Part shown: one piece after another, positions 54,439 through 64,000 of the stretch
Layout: every line of letters starts with the position of its first letter
Numbering within the stretch: the stretch's first letter is position 1
Assembly: GCF_004359215.1 (NCBI RefSeq)
Contig: NC_090615.1
Coordinates: 2,521,100 to 2,585,099 of the forward strand
Direction of reading: 5' to 3'
Length of the DNA: 64,000 nt
Source of the DNA: Bremia lactucae
Taxonomy: Eukaryota; Oomycota; Peronosporomycetes; Peronosporales; Peronosporaceae
Made by a program: the position numbers and the translations under genes
The notes under the pieces: model-generated
The model's database searches: none
What the model was told of the DNA's origin: nothing
Seen by the model: the letters and a program-made list of their open reading frames with translations, nothing else

Positions 54439-57400
54439 ATGTACGTCTTAGATTGCAGCCCGGTTGAGTCAGCTCTCATATGCGAAGAAACCAATCAAGA
54501 GCATACATCAAGTGGCGAATCAAGAGCGGCTGATGTACAGATGTGGCATGCAAGATTAGGTCATCTTCCTAGTAAAATGATTCAGGGCTTGGCAAGTTGC
54601 GTCGATGGACTGAAGATCAAGAAGAAACAAGGCAGTGAAGAAGATTTCGAGATCTGTGAAGGGTGTATCATGGGCAAAGCTACCGTCAAGACGTTTTCAA
54701 AAACACCCTACGGACACGTGAAAACGAAGAAACTGTTGGAGTTGGTCCACAGTGATGTGATGGGACCTATGGAAACGAAGTCTCAAGGAGGATCAAGATT
54801 CGTGGTGACATTCATCGATGATTTTTCAAGATATGTAGTCGCATACTATATCGAAAACAAGTCGGAAGTGGCAGATCGCTTCATTGAGTACAAGGCACTT
54901 ATGGAGAACCAACTGTCCAAGAAGATCAAGTGTATCAGGACGGACAACGGAACGGAATACGTCAACAGACGTTTCTCTGGTATGTGTCGAAAATTTGGTA
55001 TCATTCACCAAACGACGGTACCATATTCACCACAACAGAGTGGGCTGGCCGAACGCATGAACCGGACACTGACAGAGCGAGCCAGGGGAATGATCAGTCA
55101 TATGCAAGTGGACAAGATTTGGTGGGCTGAGGCAATGAACACATCTGTCTATGTGACAAACCGAGTTCCGTGTGCCAGTCACCCGACAACAACTCCATAC
55201 GAGTTTATTTTCGGGAAGAAACCTGACCTCTCTGAGATGTGTGTATTTGGATCAAGGGGATATGCACATGTTGACAAGTCGAAGAGGACCAAGATGACCA
55301 AGATGACCAAGAAAGCAATTCGATGCATTTTCCTAGGGTACTCTGACCAAGTCAAGGGGTTTCGAGTATGGGATGAAGATGCCAAGAGAGTGACGTACAC
55401 GAGATCGGCTACTTTCGATGAAAGACCACCACTTCAGTACGTACAACAGTACAGCAGATCAAGTGACCGAGAGATTCGTGCTGCTCATGATGAAGACGTT
55501 GTCTCTATAAATCAAGAAAATTTTCAAGAAACGGAAGACGTGGACATGGACGTGGATAACGGTCCAGATCCACAAGAAGAGAGTAACGTACAAGATGGAT
55601 GTACGACAACGATGGTGTTACCATCTGGATGCAACAACGAGATGCATGGACACATGGGAAATAATGTTGAGGACCCCATGTTTGAGATTGATGATGTGAC
55701 AATGATTGAAGAAGATCAAGAAGCAGCTGAAGAAGTGTCAAGGCAAGGGCAGATGGTGATACGACCAAGTCGACGGACAAGCTTTCGACGTCCCGAAGAC
55801 ACAGCGATTGTTCCATTTGAATCGGTTCCAAATGGACAATCTCAAGCGCTAGGACCTGTAAGTGGTACAGGTGGAGACTTTAATCACGGAGCAGATGAGT
55901 GTCAAGAAAGAGGCACGAAGAGACTGCGTATTGGGTACGAACAAGCTTGTTCAGCGTTCAAGACCCCAGTGACATATGAAGAGGCTCTTAGGTCACCTCA
56001 TCGCGATGATTGGAACAAGGCCATACAAGCTGAGCTTAAGGCACTACAAGATAAGAACACCTCGACGATACAAACGCAGCGGCCAAGGCAGAAGGTGATC
56101 GGAACCAAGTGGGTTTTTGCGATTAAACGGAACGAAAATGGTGAAATTGAACGATACAAGGCACGTCTCGTAGCATTTGGCTACAGGCAGACGTATGGAA
56201 TTGATTACATGGAGACATATTCACCGGTGGCGAACCTCAACTCAATTCGAGTATTTTTGGCGGTGTGTTGCCAAAAGGGAATGCTTATCCATCAATATGA
56301 TGTCGACACTGCATTCCTATATGGCATTTTGGAAGAAGAGGTATACGTATACCCTCCTCTAGGAGTTAGTGCAGGACGTGACCAAGTGTTCAAGTTGAAT
56401 CGCAGCCTGTATGGGCTAAAACAAGCGGCAGCAACATGGTATAAGACAATTTCGTGCGTTTTTGTAGATATGGGGTTCACCTCATGCGCGGTAGACTCAT
56501 GCATTTTCGTCAAAGAGACCAAGGGCTCGTGGATTTTCGCTGCATTATATGTGGACAATCTTCTTGTTGGAGCTGATTCTACAGGTGCTATGGATGATGT
56601 GGCAGAGCAACTATCAAGTCGTTTCCAGATGAAGATACTTGGTAGCGTTCGATACGTTCTCGGAATCGAAGTCAAGTACCTGCGTGAAAAACGAAGACTG
56701 AACATCAGCCAAGGATCGTGTATAACAAGAATGGTCGAGAAGTTCAATCAAGTTGATGCGAAAACAGTGTCAAATCCAAGTGTTGAAGGCCAAGCGATGA
56801 TCAAGATGGACAAAATTGACACAAGAATGAAGAATCGACCGTATCGGTCGTTAGTGGGGTCGCTGTTGTATGTGGCAACAGGAACAAGACCAGATATTGC
56901 GTATGCAGTATGTCAACTAAGTCGCCATTTGGAATTTCCGCACGAAGAGCATTGGAATGATGCGATTCGAGTTTTGCGGTACCTGAAGACAACGAAGAGC
57001 AAAGGTATTTGCTACGAAGGAGTTTCTGGCGATCTTCAGCTGAGTGCGTACACGGATGCGGACTGGGCAAGTAACAAGTGCAATCGCAGATCGACTTCAG
57101 GAGTTCTAGTGATGATTAATGGCGCACCTGTGATTTTTAAGTCGAAGATGCAGCAGAGCGTGGCGCTAAGCACGGCAGAAGCAGAGTATATGGCTCTTTC
57201 GTTATGTGTACAGGAGGTATTGTGGACAAGAAGTCTACTTAAGGAGATGCAAGTGCAGATTAATTACGCGGTTACGATTCATGAAGACAACCAGAGTGCA
57301 ATCGCTATCGCTAAGAACGACGGCTATCAAAGTCGAGCGAAGCACATCGACATCAGGTACCATTTTGTGCGTGAACAAGTGAAGGACAAGATTATTGAGC

Positions 57401-57507
57401 TGCAGTATACTGAAACCAAGTCACAGCTGGCTGATTTTCTGACCAAACCGATTTCGACGAAGAAGTTCGAGTCACTGCTGGACAAAGCGAAGATCAGAGA
57501 CTTCTAG
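54439..57507 (+). CDS. Copia integrase-RT-RNase H polyprotein
   Basis: 1022 residues from ATG 54439. GAG-pre-integrase MWHARLGHLPSKMIQGLA and CEGCIMGKA; integrase core with catalytic Asp in HSDVMGPM, Asp in RTDNGTEYVNRR and Glu near SPQQSGLAERMNRTL. RT: KWVFAIKRNENGEIERYKAR, YMETYSPVANLNSIR, QYDVDTAFLYGILEEEVYVY, LNRSLYGLKQA; the catalytic box reads YVDN (56548-56559) instead of YVDD. RNase H: AYTDADWASNKCNRRSTSG, STAEAEYMALS, HEDNQSAIAIAKN, KHIDIRYHFVREQV. A polypurine tract GAGGGGGAG precedes the 3' LTR. Confidence 0.9.
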   Translation: MYVLDCSPVESALICEETNQEHTSSGESRAADVQMWHARLGHLPSKMIQGLASCVDGLKIKKKQGSEEDFEICEGCIMGKATVKTFSKTPYGHVKTKKLLELVHSDVMGPMETKSQGGSRFVVTFIDDFSRYVVAYYIENKSEVADRFIEYKALMENQLSKKIKCIRTDNGTEYVNRRFSGMCRKFGIIHQTTVPYSPQQSGLAERMNRTLTERARGMISHMQVDKIWWAEAMNTSVYVTNRVPCASHPTTTPYEFIFGKKPDLSEMCVFGSRGYAHVDKSKRTKMTKMTKKAIRCIFLGYSDQVKGFRVWDEDAKRVTYTRSATFDERPPLQYVQQYSRSSDREIRAAHDEDVVSINQENFQETEDVDMDVDNGPDPQEESNVQDGCTTTMVLPSGCNNEMHGHMGNNVEDPMFEIDDVTMIEEDQEAAEEVSRQGQMVIRPSRRTSFRRPEDTAIVPFESVPNGQSQALGPVSGTGGDFNHGADECQERGTKRLRIGYEQACSAFKTPVTYEEALRSPHRDDWNKAIQAELKALQDKNTSTIQTQRPRQKVIGTKWVFAIKRNENGEIERYKARLVAFGYRQTYGIDYMETYSPVANLNSIRVFLAVCCQKGMLIHQYDVDTAFLYGILEEEVYVYPPLGVSAGRDQVFKLNRSLYGLKQAAATWYKTISCVFVDMGFTSCAVDSCIFVKETKGSWIFAALYVDNLLVGADSTGAMDDVAEQLSSRFQMKILGSVRYVLGIEVKYLREKRRLNISQGSCITRMVEKFNQVDAKTVSNPSVEGQAMIKMDKIDTRMKNRPYRSLVGSLLYVATGTRPDIAYAVCQLSRHLEFPHEEHWNDAIRVLRYLKTTKSKGICYEGVSGDLQLSAYTDADWASNKCNRRSTSGVLVMINGAPVIFKSKMQQSVALSTAEAEYMALSLCVQEVLWTRSLLKEMQVQINYAVTIHEDNQSAIAIAKNDGYQSRAKHIDIRYHFVREQVKDKIIELQYTETKSQLADFLTKPISTKKFESLLDKAKIRDF

Positions 57508-57509
57508 TC

Positions 57510-57518
57510 GAGGGGGAG
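57510..57518 (+). promoter_or_regulatory. Polypurine tract of copia element
   Basis: GAGGGGGAG directly before the 3' LTR start at 57519. Confidence 0.8.
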
Positions 57519-57740
57519 TATTGGTAAGCATGTTGGTTACTGATACTAATGTCCATAGGGCACGGACGACACTACATGATTGTATGTAACGATGGGATCG
57601 ACTCATCGTTGTGTTACTAGACTTAGAGTAGTACGACAAGACGAACTAAGGACCTAGCTAGATAAAAATTCACTTTTCATTTTACCTTCTTCTAAGTGTT
57701 TCTTCCCTACATCGCCCTTGGCTGTTTTCAAACCTCTAAA
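57519..57740 (+). repeat. 3' LTR of copia element
   Basis: 222 bp. Differences to the 5' LTR: GTATGTAAC for GTATATAAC, GATAAAAA for GATGATAA, CATCGCCC for CATCACCC. Confidence 0.88.
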
Positions 57741-57822
57741 CTTTTGAAAAAGACACCCCTTTTTACGCAGTGCAAAATATATTCAACACCGCTGTAAGGT
57801 GAATTACTTTAGTCAGCCACAA

Positions 57823-58337
57823 TGTAAGAAGTTACAACGCGTTGCCGAATCTGTAATGGGGCACACATCGGTTGGGGAACCGTTGTTGTGGCACATTTAC
57901 TTTAAGGGTAAAATACCCTTTCATCTAATTTTAAAATAGTTAGTTACTTAAATCCCATTTATTATGGGTAACAAATGTGGTCGCCGCCAGATATAAATCT
58001 GGCGGTCAAAATCTATTTTAAATTAGCTTGGGTAAGGTTTTTAGATATAAATAATTAAAAAAAGTGTAGTTCCCCTTTTGATCTTAAAGCGTTGAGTACC
58101 TTCCTAAGGCTTGCGCATTGATCTGTAAGAGATAGAAGCCTTTCTAAGGTATATTCTCTTGCGCACTAGTTGCCACTTGGTTCTACGAACCCCTTAATCC
58201 CTTGAACTAAAATTCCTTAAGCTTTAATAGCTTGTACGACTCTCTGAGTTGTTAAACCCATTAGTTCAATAGAACTAAGTGACTCTCTGAGTCTGAAAGT
58301 CTTCCTCTGACTTTAGGAGCGAGGTAGCTCCGCTACA
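57823..58337 (+). repeat. 5' LTR of a third gypsy family (C)
   Basis: Starts TGTAAGAAGTTACAACG and ends CCGCTACA, then CC and a primer site TGGAAGCACTCG (58340-58351), the same spacing as in family B. A gag frame follows. No second LTR is in the window; the start was taken from the TGTAA pattern and is inferred. Confidence 0.6.
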
Positions 58338-58397
58338 CCTGGAAGCACTCGTGGTCAATCTACGCCTGAGTCTTCACAAGACTAAATCCTCACGAAA

Positions 58398-58863
58398 ATG
58401 GAAGAGGTTCCAGAATTGTCAGAAGCGCAACGCGCCGCTTATGACAAGCTCAAAACCGTATTCGGGCTTGAGCACGTGGTATTTATTATCTCCCAGGGAC
58501 CAGACGTCCTACATGCAAGGCTTGAAGCCTTCATGCGGTACGAAACCTCTCTGATCGGTCAGGTACATGACCGCTTAGCGGCATCTATGCCAACTCGGTA
58601 CATCTCTGTACCTGACTCAGAGCCGAGGGCTCACCCTCTAACTGTAAATGTGAAAACATTTGAGGGAATAGAGGGAGAAAACCTCCCTTTTGGATTAAGC
58701 AGATGGAAATGTCCATTGATTCCGCCTTGTTCTTAACAGAACGGCAAAAGGTGGCTATGGCCATTTCCAAACTTGGAGGTAGAGCCATGGAGTGGGCACT
58801 ATCGTGCAGCACGTCCATAAACGACGCTTTTCCCTCATGGGATTCGCTGAAACAGCAAATGAC
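58398..58863 (+). pseudogene. Gag of family C, interrupted by frameshift and gap
   Basis: Frame 58398-58736 begins [20 protein letters not shown] and reaches [18 protein letters not shown]. It then shifts to the frame [46 protein letters not shown] (58703 on), the typical retrotransposon-gag core. The sequence enters N at 58864. The shift near 58690 breaks the gene. Confidence 0.75.
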
Positions 58864-59854
58864 NNNNNNNNNNNNNNNNNNNNNNNNNNNNNNNNNNNNN
58901 NNNNNNNNNNNNNNNNNNNNNNNNNNNNNNNNNNNNNNNNNNNNNNNNNNNNNNNNNNNNNNNNNNNNNNNNNNNNNNNNNNNNNNNNNNNNNNNNNNNN
59001 NNNNNNNNNNNNNNNNNNNNNNNNNNNNNNNNNNNNNNNNNNNNNNNNNNNNNNNNNNNNNNNNNNNNNNNNNNNNNNNNNNNNNNNNNNNNNNNNNNNN
59101 NNNNNNNNNNNNNNNNNNNNNNNNNNNNNNNNNNNNNNNNNNNNNNNNNNNNNNNNNNNNNNNNNNNNNNNNNNNNNNNNNNNNNNNNNNNNNNNNNNNN
59201 NNNNNNNNNNNNNNNNNNNNNNNNNNNNNNNNNNNNNNNNNNNNNNNNNNNNNNNNNNNNNNNNNNNNNNNNNNNNNNNNNNNNNNNNNNNNNNNNNNNN
59301 NNNNNNNNNNNNNNNNNNNNNNNNNNNNNNNNNNNNNNNNNNNNNNNNNNNNNNNNNNNNNNNNNNNNNNNNNNNNNNNNNNNNNNNNNNNNNNNNNNNN
59401 NNNNNNNNNNNNNNNNNNNNNNNNNNNNNNNNNNNNNNNNNNNNNNNNNNNNNNNNNNNNNNNNNNNNNNNNNNNNNNNNNNNNNNNNNNNNNNNNNNNN
59501 NNNNNNNNNNNNNNNNNNNNNNNNNNNNNNNNNNNNNNNNNNNNNNNNNNNNNNNNNNNNNNNNNNNNNNNNNNNNNNNNNNNNNNNNNNNNNNNNNNNN
59601 NNNNNNNNNNNNNNNNNNNNNNNNNNNNNNNNNNNNNNNNNNNNNNNNNNNNNNNNNNNNNNNNNNNNNNNNNNNNNNNNNNNNNNNNNNNNNNNNNNNN
59701 NNNNNNNNNNNNNNNNNNNNNNNNNNNNNNNNNNNNNNNNNNNNNNNNNNNNNNNNNNNNNNNNNNNNNNNNNNNNNNNNNNNNNNNNNNNNNNNNNNNN
59801 NNNNNNNNNNNNNNNNNNNNNNNNNNNNNNNNNNNNNNNNNNNNNNNNNNNNNN
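58864..59854. other. Assembly gap (N)
   Basis: 991 undetermined bases. Open frames that run across it are artefacts. It hides the end of family C gag and the 3' part of A5. Confidence 0.98.
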
Positions 59855-60416
59855 GCTCGTGAAGGATCATCAGCTTGAGATCTGTGTCATGAGGCACATA
59901 GATTCTCAAGGGATCACAAGGTGACAGCTGATGCCATAACAGGCCATCGCTGTAGCTAAAGCGATTGAGCTTAGCTTTCAGGTGCGACGGAAGGGAAACC
60001 TTTCGTCCACCGAAGTGATCCAACAGCAGGCGACAGTGGTCGTCCTGACTGTAGCTCTCTTTTATCTCAGAGGCCAATGAGCTCGTCACGTGGTATGCCT
60101 TCATGGCTGCCAACGTCGACGGCTGAAATTGTGCTTTCGCACTAGACACACTTTCCTGGTGTCTAACCTCGAAGTCTGGTCTGCGCGATAAAGCGTCAGC
60201 CAAGACATTCGACTTACCCGGCTTATATTCAACTTTGAAATTAAATTCAGAGAAGAATGTGAGCCATCTTGCCATTCTAGGCGAGAGGTGCGGTGAGTTT
60301 ATTGCGGTCCGCAGTGATGCGTGATCCGTATAAACCACAAATGGTTCGGTGCCCAATAGGTGAACTCGAAACTTGACAAGAGAATACTTTATTGAAAGTA
60401 GATCTTTGTCATGCAC
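59855..60416 (-). pseudogene. RNase H end and integrase start of A5
   Basis: A long open frame: VHDKDLLSIKYSLVKFRVHL, VYTDHASLRTAINSPHLSPR, ARWLTFFSEFNFKVEYKPGK, NVLADALSRRPDFEV (end of RNase H), then the integrase start SYSQDDHCRLLLDHFGGRKV, PSHLKAKLNRFSYSDGLLW and LKLMILHE. It enters the gap before the zinc motif is complete. Confidence 0.8.
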
Positions 60417-60479
60417 GGGATAATTCAGTTCTGCGGCTTGTGAAAGCCGGGACTGATTAAAGATGACACGAGCAACACC

Positions 60480-60752
60480 GGCCTACGTGCCCCATTATTT
60501 TGACGATGTATTCGTGCATAGTAGGGCCGAGGACGGGCTGAGCGCAATAGAGTTGCACAAGCGTCATTTAGACGCTGTGTTGCAGACTCTGAAGGACGCC
60601 CAATTGTACGTCAACTTGCAATAGTACGTCATAGGGTCCCCAAGACCGGCACCGGTTTTGGCATTGCCAGACGCGGATAAGCCCTTTAGCGTCGTCTGCG
60701 ATGCAAGTAATTTTGCAATCGGCAGCGCGCTCTTGCAGAAGGATGACGATGG
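60480..60752 (+). pseudogene. Inverted RT/RNase H block inside A5
   Basis: On +, opposite to the rest of A5: AYVPHYFDDVFVHSRAEDGL, HLDAVLQTLKDAQLYVNLQ, a stop, then APVLALPDADKPFSVVCDAS and NFAIGSALLQKDDDG. It is joined at both ends to minus-oriented A5 sequence. The RT middle region is missing. Confidence 0.8.
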
Positions 60753-61600
60753 TCACACAATACTTGGTGCCAGGTTCGAGGTCTATTTCGTGATCGATGC
60801 CCTTATCTGCTGGTAGGCGGCCTGACACTTCTTCCGGAAACACATCGCGATGTTCTACAGAACCTCAAAAACGGACTGTCTCTCAAGGCATCCCAGCCTG
60901 GAGCAGCAAACGGTTTCTTTTTGTCCGTTTCCAGGACGCTCTCGTTCATTGTGAACGACGAGCAACAGTTCACAAAGTTCTATTCTGGAGCTGGTGTGAC
61001 TATTTCGTGGATCTTTCCTTCCTTTGATTCTGCAAGGAACAGATCCCACGACATCTCCGGGACATTTACCATCTCCTCGGCAGATTTGAAGACTTGCCGG
61101 AGCACCTCACTGAGGATGCCTCTGCAATTTCGTCTTTGACAGCCTCGAACACCTCCTTCCAAGGCCCGTCCTCGCTAATAGGAACTGATCCAAAGGTCAC
61201 TCTCCAAAGGTCACTCGTTTAGACGTGCCTTTGATCGTCCTATTCTGTCGGGTACTCGTTCTTTGAGTCGCCACGACCTTTGTCTGGGAAGTGGGTGCCG
61301 TTGCTCTTCTGGCTAACGCACCCCTTCCAACCGCACCAGGGTCTAGGCACTGTGCCGGTTCATGCGACGCTTGACTTCCTGTCAGCTCGCTGTCTACTGC
61401 TACAGGCTCTCGGCTCTGTGCAGGACTATCACAAAACCCATGACTACTCACCATCTCAGTCTCCTCGAGCTGGGTAGGAATTGGTGACGTTTGACATCCT
61501 GTCAACGCAACCTCAACTGTGTTCGACACGACATCAGTAGCATACGCCTCTCACAGGAGCACATCCTTTTCGGTGTCCTGCGAAAAATTCGCAACTGTGT
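60753..61600 (-). pseudogene. RT N-terminus and upstream linker of A5
   Basis: Frame 60843-60568 reads MFPEEVSGRLPADKGIDHEI and LEPGTKYCVT before the inversion breakpoint. Frame 61529-61197 is the Ser/Thr/Ala-rich linker (SHEPAQCLDPGAVGRGALAR), matching A4 41.3-41.6 kb. Confidence 0.7.
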
Positions 61601-61611
61601 GTGGACGCCAA

Positions 61612-61984
61612 TTATCCATGGTTGGTGTTTTGCCGACCATGCATGCCTAGGATGAGGTCATATGGACTCTTCATACCTAGCACGGTGAACTTCTCTTTTG
61701 CAAGAGCAGTCACTAAAGCTGAAGGCGAGTTCGACCTGAACTCCCTCAGACTTAACGATCGCACCCTTCCCTTAATGAACGGTCGCCTCTTCTCGCTTGC
61801 CATCCTGGCAAAGCGACTCAAACATCGCCGGTCTCTTTCTTAGAGCCGCGAGTTTTACAAAGTTTTGTGATGCACCCGAATCCACTAGGAGAGTCATCAC
61901 CTGGTCATTTCCTCGTACGTGAGCGCTATAGACCAGCGAGGTTGAGGTCCGAAATTTCGAGACCTCAGGAACTATGCTACCCAT
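61612..61984 (-). pseudogene. Protease of A5
   Basis: Frame 61984-61772 has the retropepsin active site VMTLLVDSGASQNFVKLAAL. Frame 61821-61612 continues with KEKFTVLGMKSPYDLILGMH. One frameshift lies between them. Confidence 0.75.
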
Positions 61985-61999
61985 TTGTTCGACAACTCT

Positions 62000-63230
62000 G
62001 AACTATGGGAAGCTTCAAGTCCGCGTCGGTAGGGCATCCCGCCCCTTCTGCGCTCTTGAATTTCCCGACCCCTCAGTGGTCGATGCAGAGCTCATGCGTC
62101 TTGCACGCTGGCTCTTGCCATCGCCCTTTGGGAAGGGAGTCCTCTTGCTGGGCATCTTAGCTCCAGCAGGGACCCTGGCATAGCAGCGAGATATCATATG
62201 GCCGCGCTTACCGCATTTAAAGCAGACTACATCTGCATTGCCCAACTTCATAGGAGTGGCATCTGTCCTCTCGGCCGACAGGTTAACCACGCTGTCGCTG
62301 AGGCACTATTGTAGGATTGCTCCTCAACTAAGGCAATTTGGATTGCCTCTTCCATCGTCGATGGCACCTTTCTGTAAAGGGCCTGTCGCGATGGTCATAA
62401 ACGTGGGCACTTTAACGAGCTCCGGAATTGGACCTACGGTAATGGACGCCGACAGCGAGAGCGTTCCCTGCACATACTCTTGCAGAGATCGCTTCGCCTG
62501 TCGCGCTTCAGAGAAGCGTGCCTGAAGCAACCTCGTTGATCATCGGCTGGTACATTGCGCGAATCTTTGTCTTAAAGATTGTCTATATGTAGAACGCCTT
62601 AACGTCTGCCGTAAGCGCCGAGTAAGCCCACTCTGACGCCTTACCGCGCAGGTGCGACATGGCCTACGACACCATCCGGCTGTCATCCTCGATGAGCTGC
62701 GCAACTCCGAATTGCTTCACGGCTAACAGCTAGTGGACAACCGTGTGCGCTGCAATTCCATCAAAATTAGGCGGATCCATTCGAATTGGCCTCGGCTGAT
62801 GCGGCCGGGCAGAGAGCATCTTAACAGTCCTGTTGAAAGCCTCACTCCGACCCTGCTCACGCCTCATCTCATCCTGAGTCTGAGTGACGGACTCCGCCGC
62901 AGCATGGCTCTCTGACTCGGACGCGGCTATCCGCTGTCCGAGCATGAATGCTTCAAACTGCTTCAACTGAGCAACATTTTCTCAGGAGGAAGGCCCAAGA
63001 GCCTGGCCAGGGCCTATTCACCAAGTCCCTGCGCCAAGTGCTCTGCTACCTCCCAATGATGTTCGAAGAGGTGGGGAAAACGAGCCCAATCGATATTGAG
63101 GCTCATCCTCACGTACACACGCAGAGATGCGGGTCGTAAGAAGGATTTCGAGTGCTACCAAGTGTAGGCGGGCACGTCGTAATGCGGCCACGTCGTAATG
63201 CGGCCACACTCTACTTGAGCACAAACCCTA
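62000..63230 (-). pseudogene. Gag of A5
   Basis: Frames 63224-63018, 62966-62730 (MKQFEAFMLGQRIAASESES, coiled; HQPRPIRMDPPNFDGIAAH), 62530-62324 (RFSEARQAKRSLQEYVQG) and 62290-62015 with an intact zinc knuckle VCFKCGKRGHMISRC. Indels separate the frames. Confidence 0.75.
63173..63204. repeat. 16-bp tandem duplication
   Basis: CACGTCGTAATGCGGC occurs twice in a row at the gag start of A5. A1 has a single, diverged copy (near 384-410). Confidence 0.8.
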
Positions 63231-63281
63231 GCACAGCGAGGATGTGATTTGACTGTCTACCCTCGTGTGCTGCGTTTTAGT

Positions 63282-63696
63282 TGTGGTGGGCGCGTTAGCG
63301 ACCTCACCCAACGCACTAAGTTCTCTGGAAAACGTGTCGTCAAGTGAGCAGTGATGCGACTCCTCGTGCTCACTTACCAAGTAGGAACTTGTTTTCAGAC
63401 TAATTTATATTTAATCGTATTATATAAATACCTTTAGACCAATCATAAAATGTCATATCTGTAGATAACACTAATATGTATTGCGAGCTTATCTTTCTAG
63501 ATACCTCGCGTAACGGATGACGCTAGCCGTCATCCCTCCTAATGTGAATGCACCTATGTGCATCACATACACAAGGGTGGGTCACAATGTGAACCTGGGT
63601 CTAAGTACTACATTCTAGAAATTATCCGTCCCCTTAGGTACGCAAAGTGTACTTCACGGGGACTGTGTAAGTTTAGGGCAACTTTAGCCCGTTACA
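63282..63696 (-). repeat. 5' LTR of A5
   Basis: Begins TGTAACGGGC on the minus strand at 63696. Same layout as 480-930 but shorter by about 35 bases. Confidence 0.75.
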
Positions 63697-64000
63697 CCGC
63701 ACGTCGTGTTCATAATGTTCGATAGCAATCTTGTAGAGTCAAGGAGGAAGTCTGTAGCGCTGAAATAAAAGGATTCTGTTTATCATTTTGCGTTATCTGT
63801 CTTACCTCGCTTTCTCTCGTGTCCGAGCGGTTTCATACACCCGAAACTGACCAAAGCTTTTACGCAGACAGGCGCTAAGTCGTTAGCTGCTACTTCACCT
63901 ATCTCACCTTTCCTCTTCAAGCATGTCGTACATAACGTGAAACGACTAGAATAATGCGATTTCTAACACATAAAGTATTCGGTGGCACCTCCCCTTCAGT
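63697..64000. other. Right flank, nothing recognised
   Basis: About 300 bases beyond the A5 LTR. No open frame or repeat match was seen. Confidence 0.5.

Larger units (their letters stand above)
53102..57740 (+). mobile_element. Complete Ty1/copia retrotransposon
   Basis: 4639 bp with 222-bp LTRs (53102-53323 and 57519-57740) and a 5-bp target duplication. Domain order gag, protease, integrase, RT, RNase H is that of Ty1/copia. The LTRs differ at about four positions (roughly 2%), so the insertion is fairly recent. The coding region carries a +1 frameshift between gag and protease, an in-frame TAA at 54418-54420, and an altered RT active site (YVDN). The copy is therefore probably unable to move on its own. 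Confidence 0.93.
59855..63696 (-). mobile_element. Ty3/gypsy family A element (copy A5), 3' end lost in the gap
   Basis: Minus strand: LTR 63696-63282, gag from about 63230, protease, RT N-terminal part, an inverted RT/RNase H block (60480-60752), the remainder of RNase H and the start of integrase, then the gap. It is the longest family A copy here and shares its LTR with A1. Frames are broken at several places. Confidence 0.85.

Noticed and set aside
58703..60416. Very long frames on both strands across 58.9-59.9 kb
   Set aside because: They only stay open because the gap of N has no stop codons.
1..64000. Secreted RXLR or Crinkler-type effectors
   Set aside because: No open frame combined a signal peptide with RxLR/EER or LFLAK motifs.

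Overview
The window looks like nuclear DNA of an oomycete, probably Peronosporales (Phytophthora or downy-mildew type). This is an inference. It rests on compact genes with many 50-110 nt GT-AG introns that carry CTAAY branch-like sites, on tightly packed divergent and convergent housekeeping genes, and on chromodomain Ty3/gypsy elements around them. The sequence contains one assembly gap of N (58864-59854). No tRNA, rRNA, CRISPR array or RXLR-type effector was recognised.

Layout. (1) 1-8640 is decayed repeat: pieces of gypsy family 'A' on both strands, A-type LTR fragments and a possible MULE remnant. (2) 8642-24661 is a ~16-kb inverted pair of two almost complete gypsy family 'B' elements. 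B1 is on + and B2 on -, tail to tail, with their 3' LTRs meeting near 16.7-16.8 kb. (3) 24714-36563 is a gene island: a truncated ORF, a small two-TM protein, a MINDY deubiquitinase, an AGC kinase, proteasome RPN10, a calmodulin-lysine methyltransferase-like protein, a kinesin-1-like motor, DPH3 and a DNAJC9-like J-protein. (4) 36.9-43.4 kb is repeat: a copia fragment, family A copy A4 and a truncated B LTR. (5) 43727-53004 is a second island: CWC27, a truncated pseudouridine synthase, an AP endonuclease, CPSF2, mitochondrial bL25 and an HMG-box/histone-fold protein. (6) 53102-57740 is a complete Ty1/copia element with 222-bp LTRs and a CTTTT target duplication, 93 bp upstream of the last gene. 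(7) 57823-63696 holds the start of a third gypsy family (C), the gap, and family A copy A5 on -.

For eleven host genes I reconstructed exons from reading phase and family alignment. Several gene pairs share short divergent spacers (25581-25699, 30983-31106, 45532-45698, 47929-48395), which are probably bidirectional promoters. The genes serve ubiquitin/proteasome turnover (MINDY, RPN10), pre-mRNA processing (CWC27, CPSF2), DNA repair (APE), translation (DPH3, bL25) and transport (kinesin). I see no shared pathway or operon-like logic.

The most unusual signals are in the retroelements. Family B coding DNA is packed with short perfect inverted repeats. B1 carries a 183-bp insert in gag made partly from antisense pieces of its own pol. 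B1 has a tandem repeat in RT, A4 has a 32-bp perfect foldback absent from A5, and A5 has an inverted internal RT/RNase H block. The B1/B2 arms are nearly identical over ~7 kb but clearly diverged at both ends. Together these suggest recurrent self-templated (foldback) synthesis plus arm-to-arm conversion.
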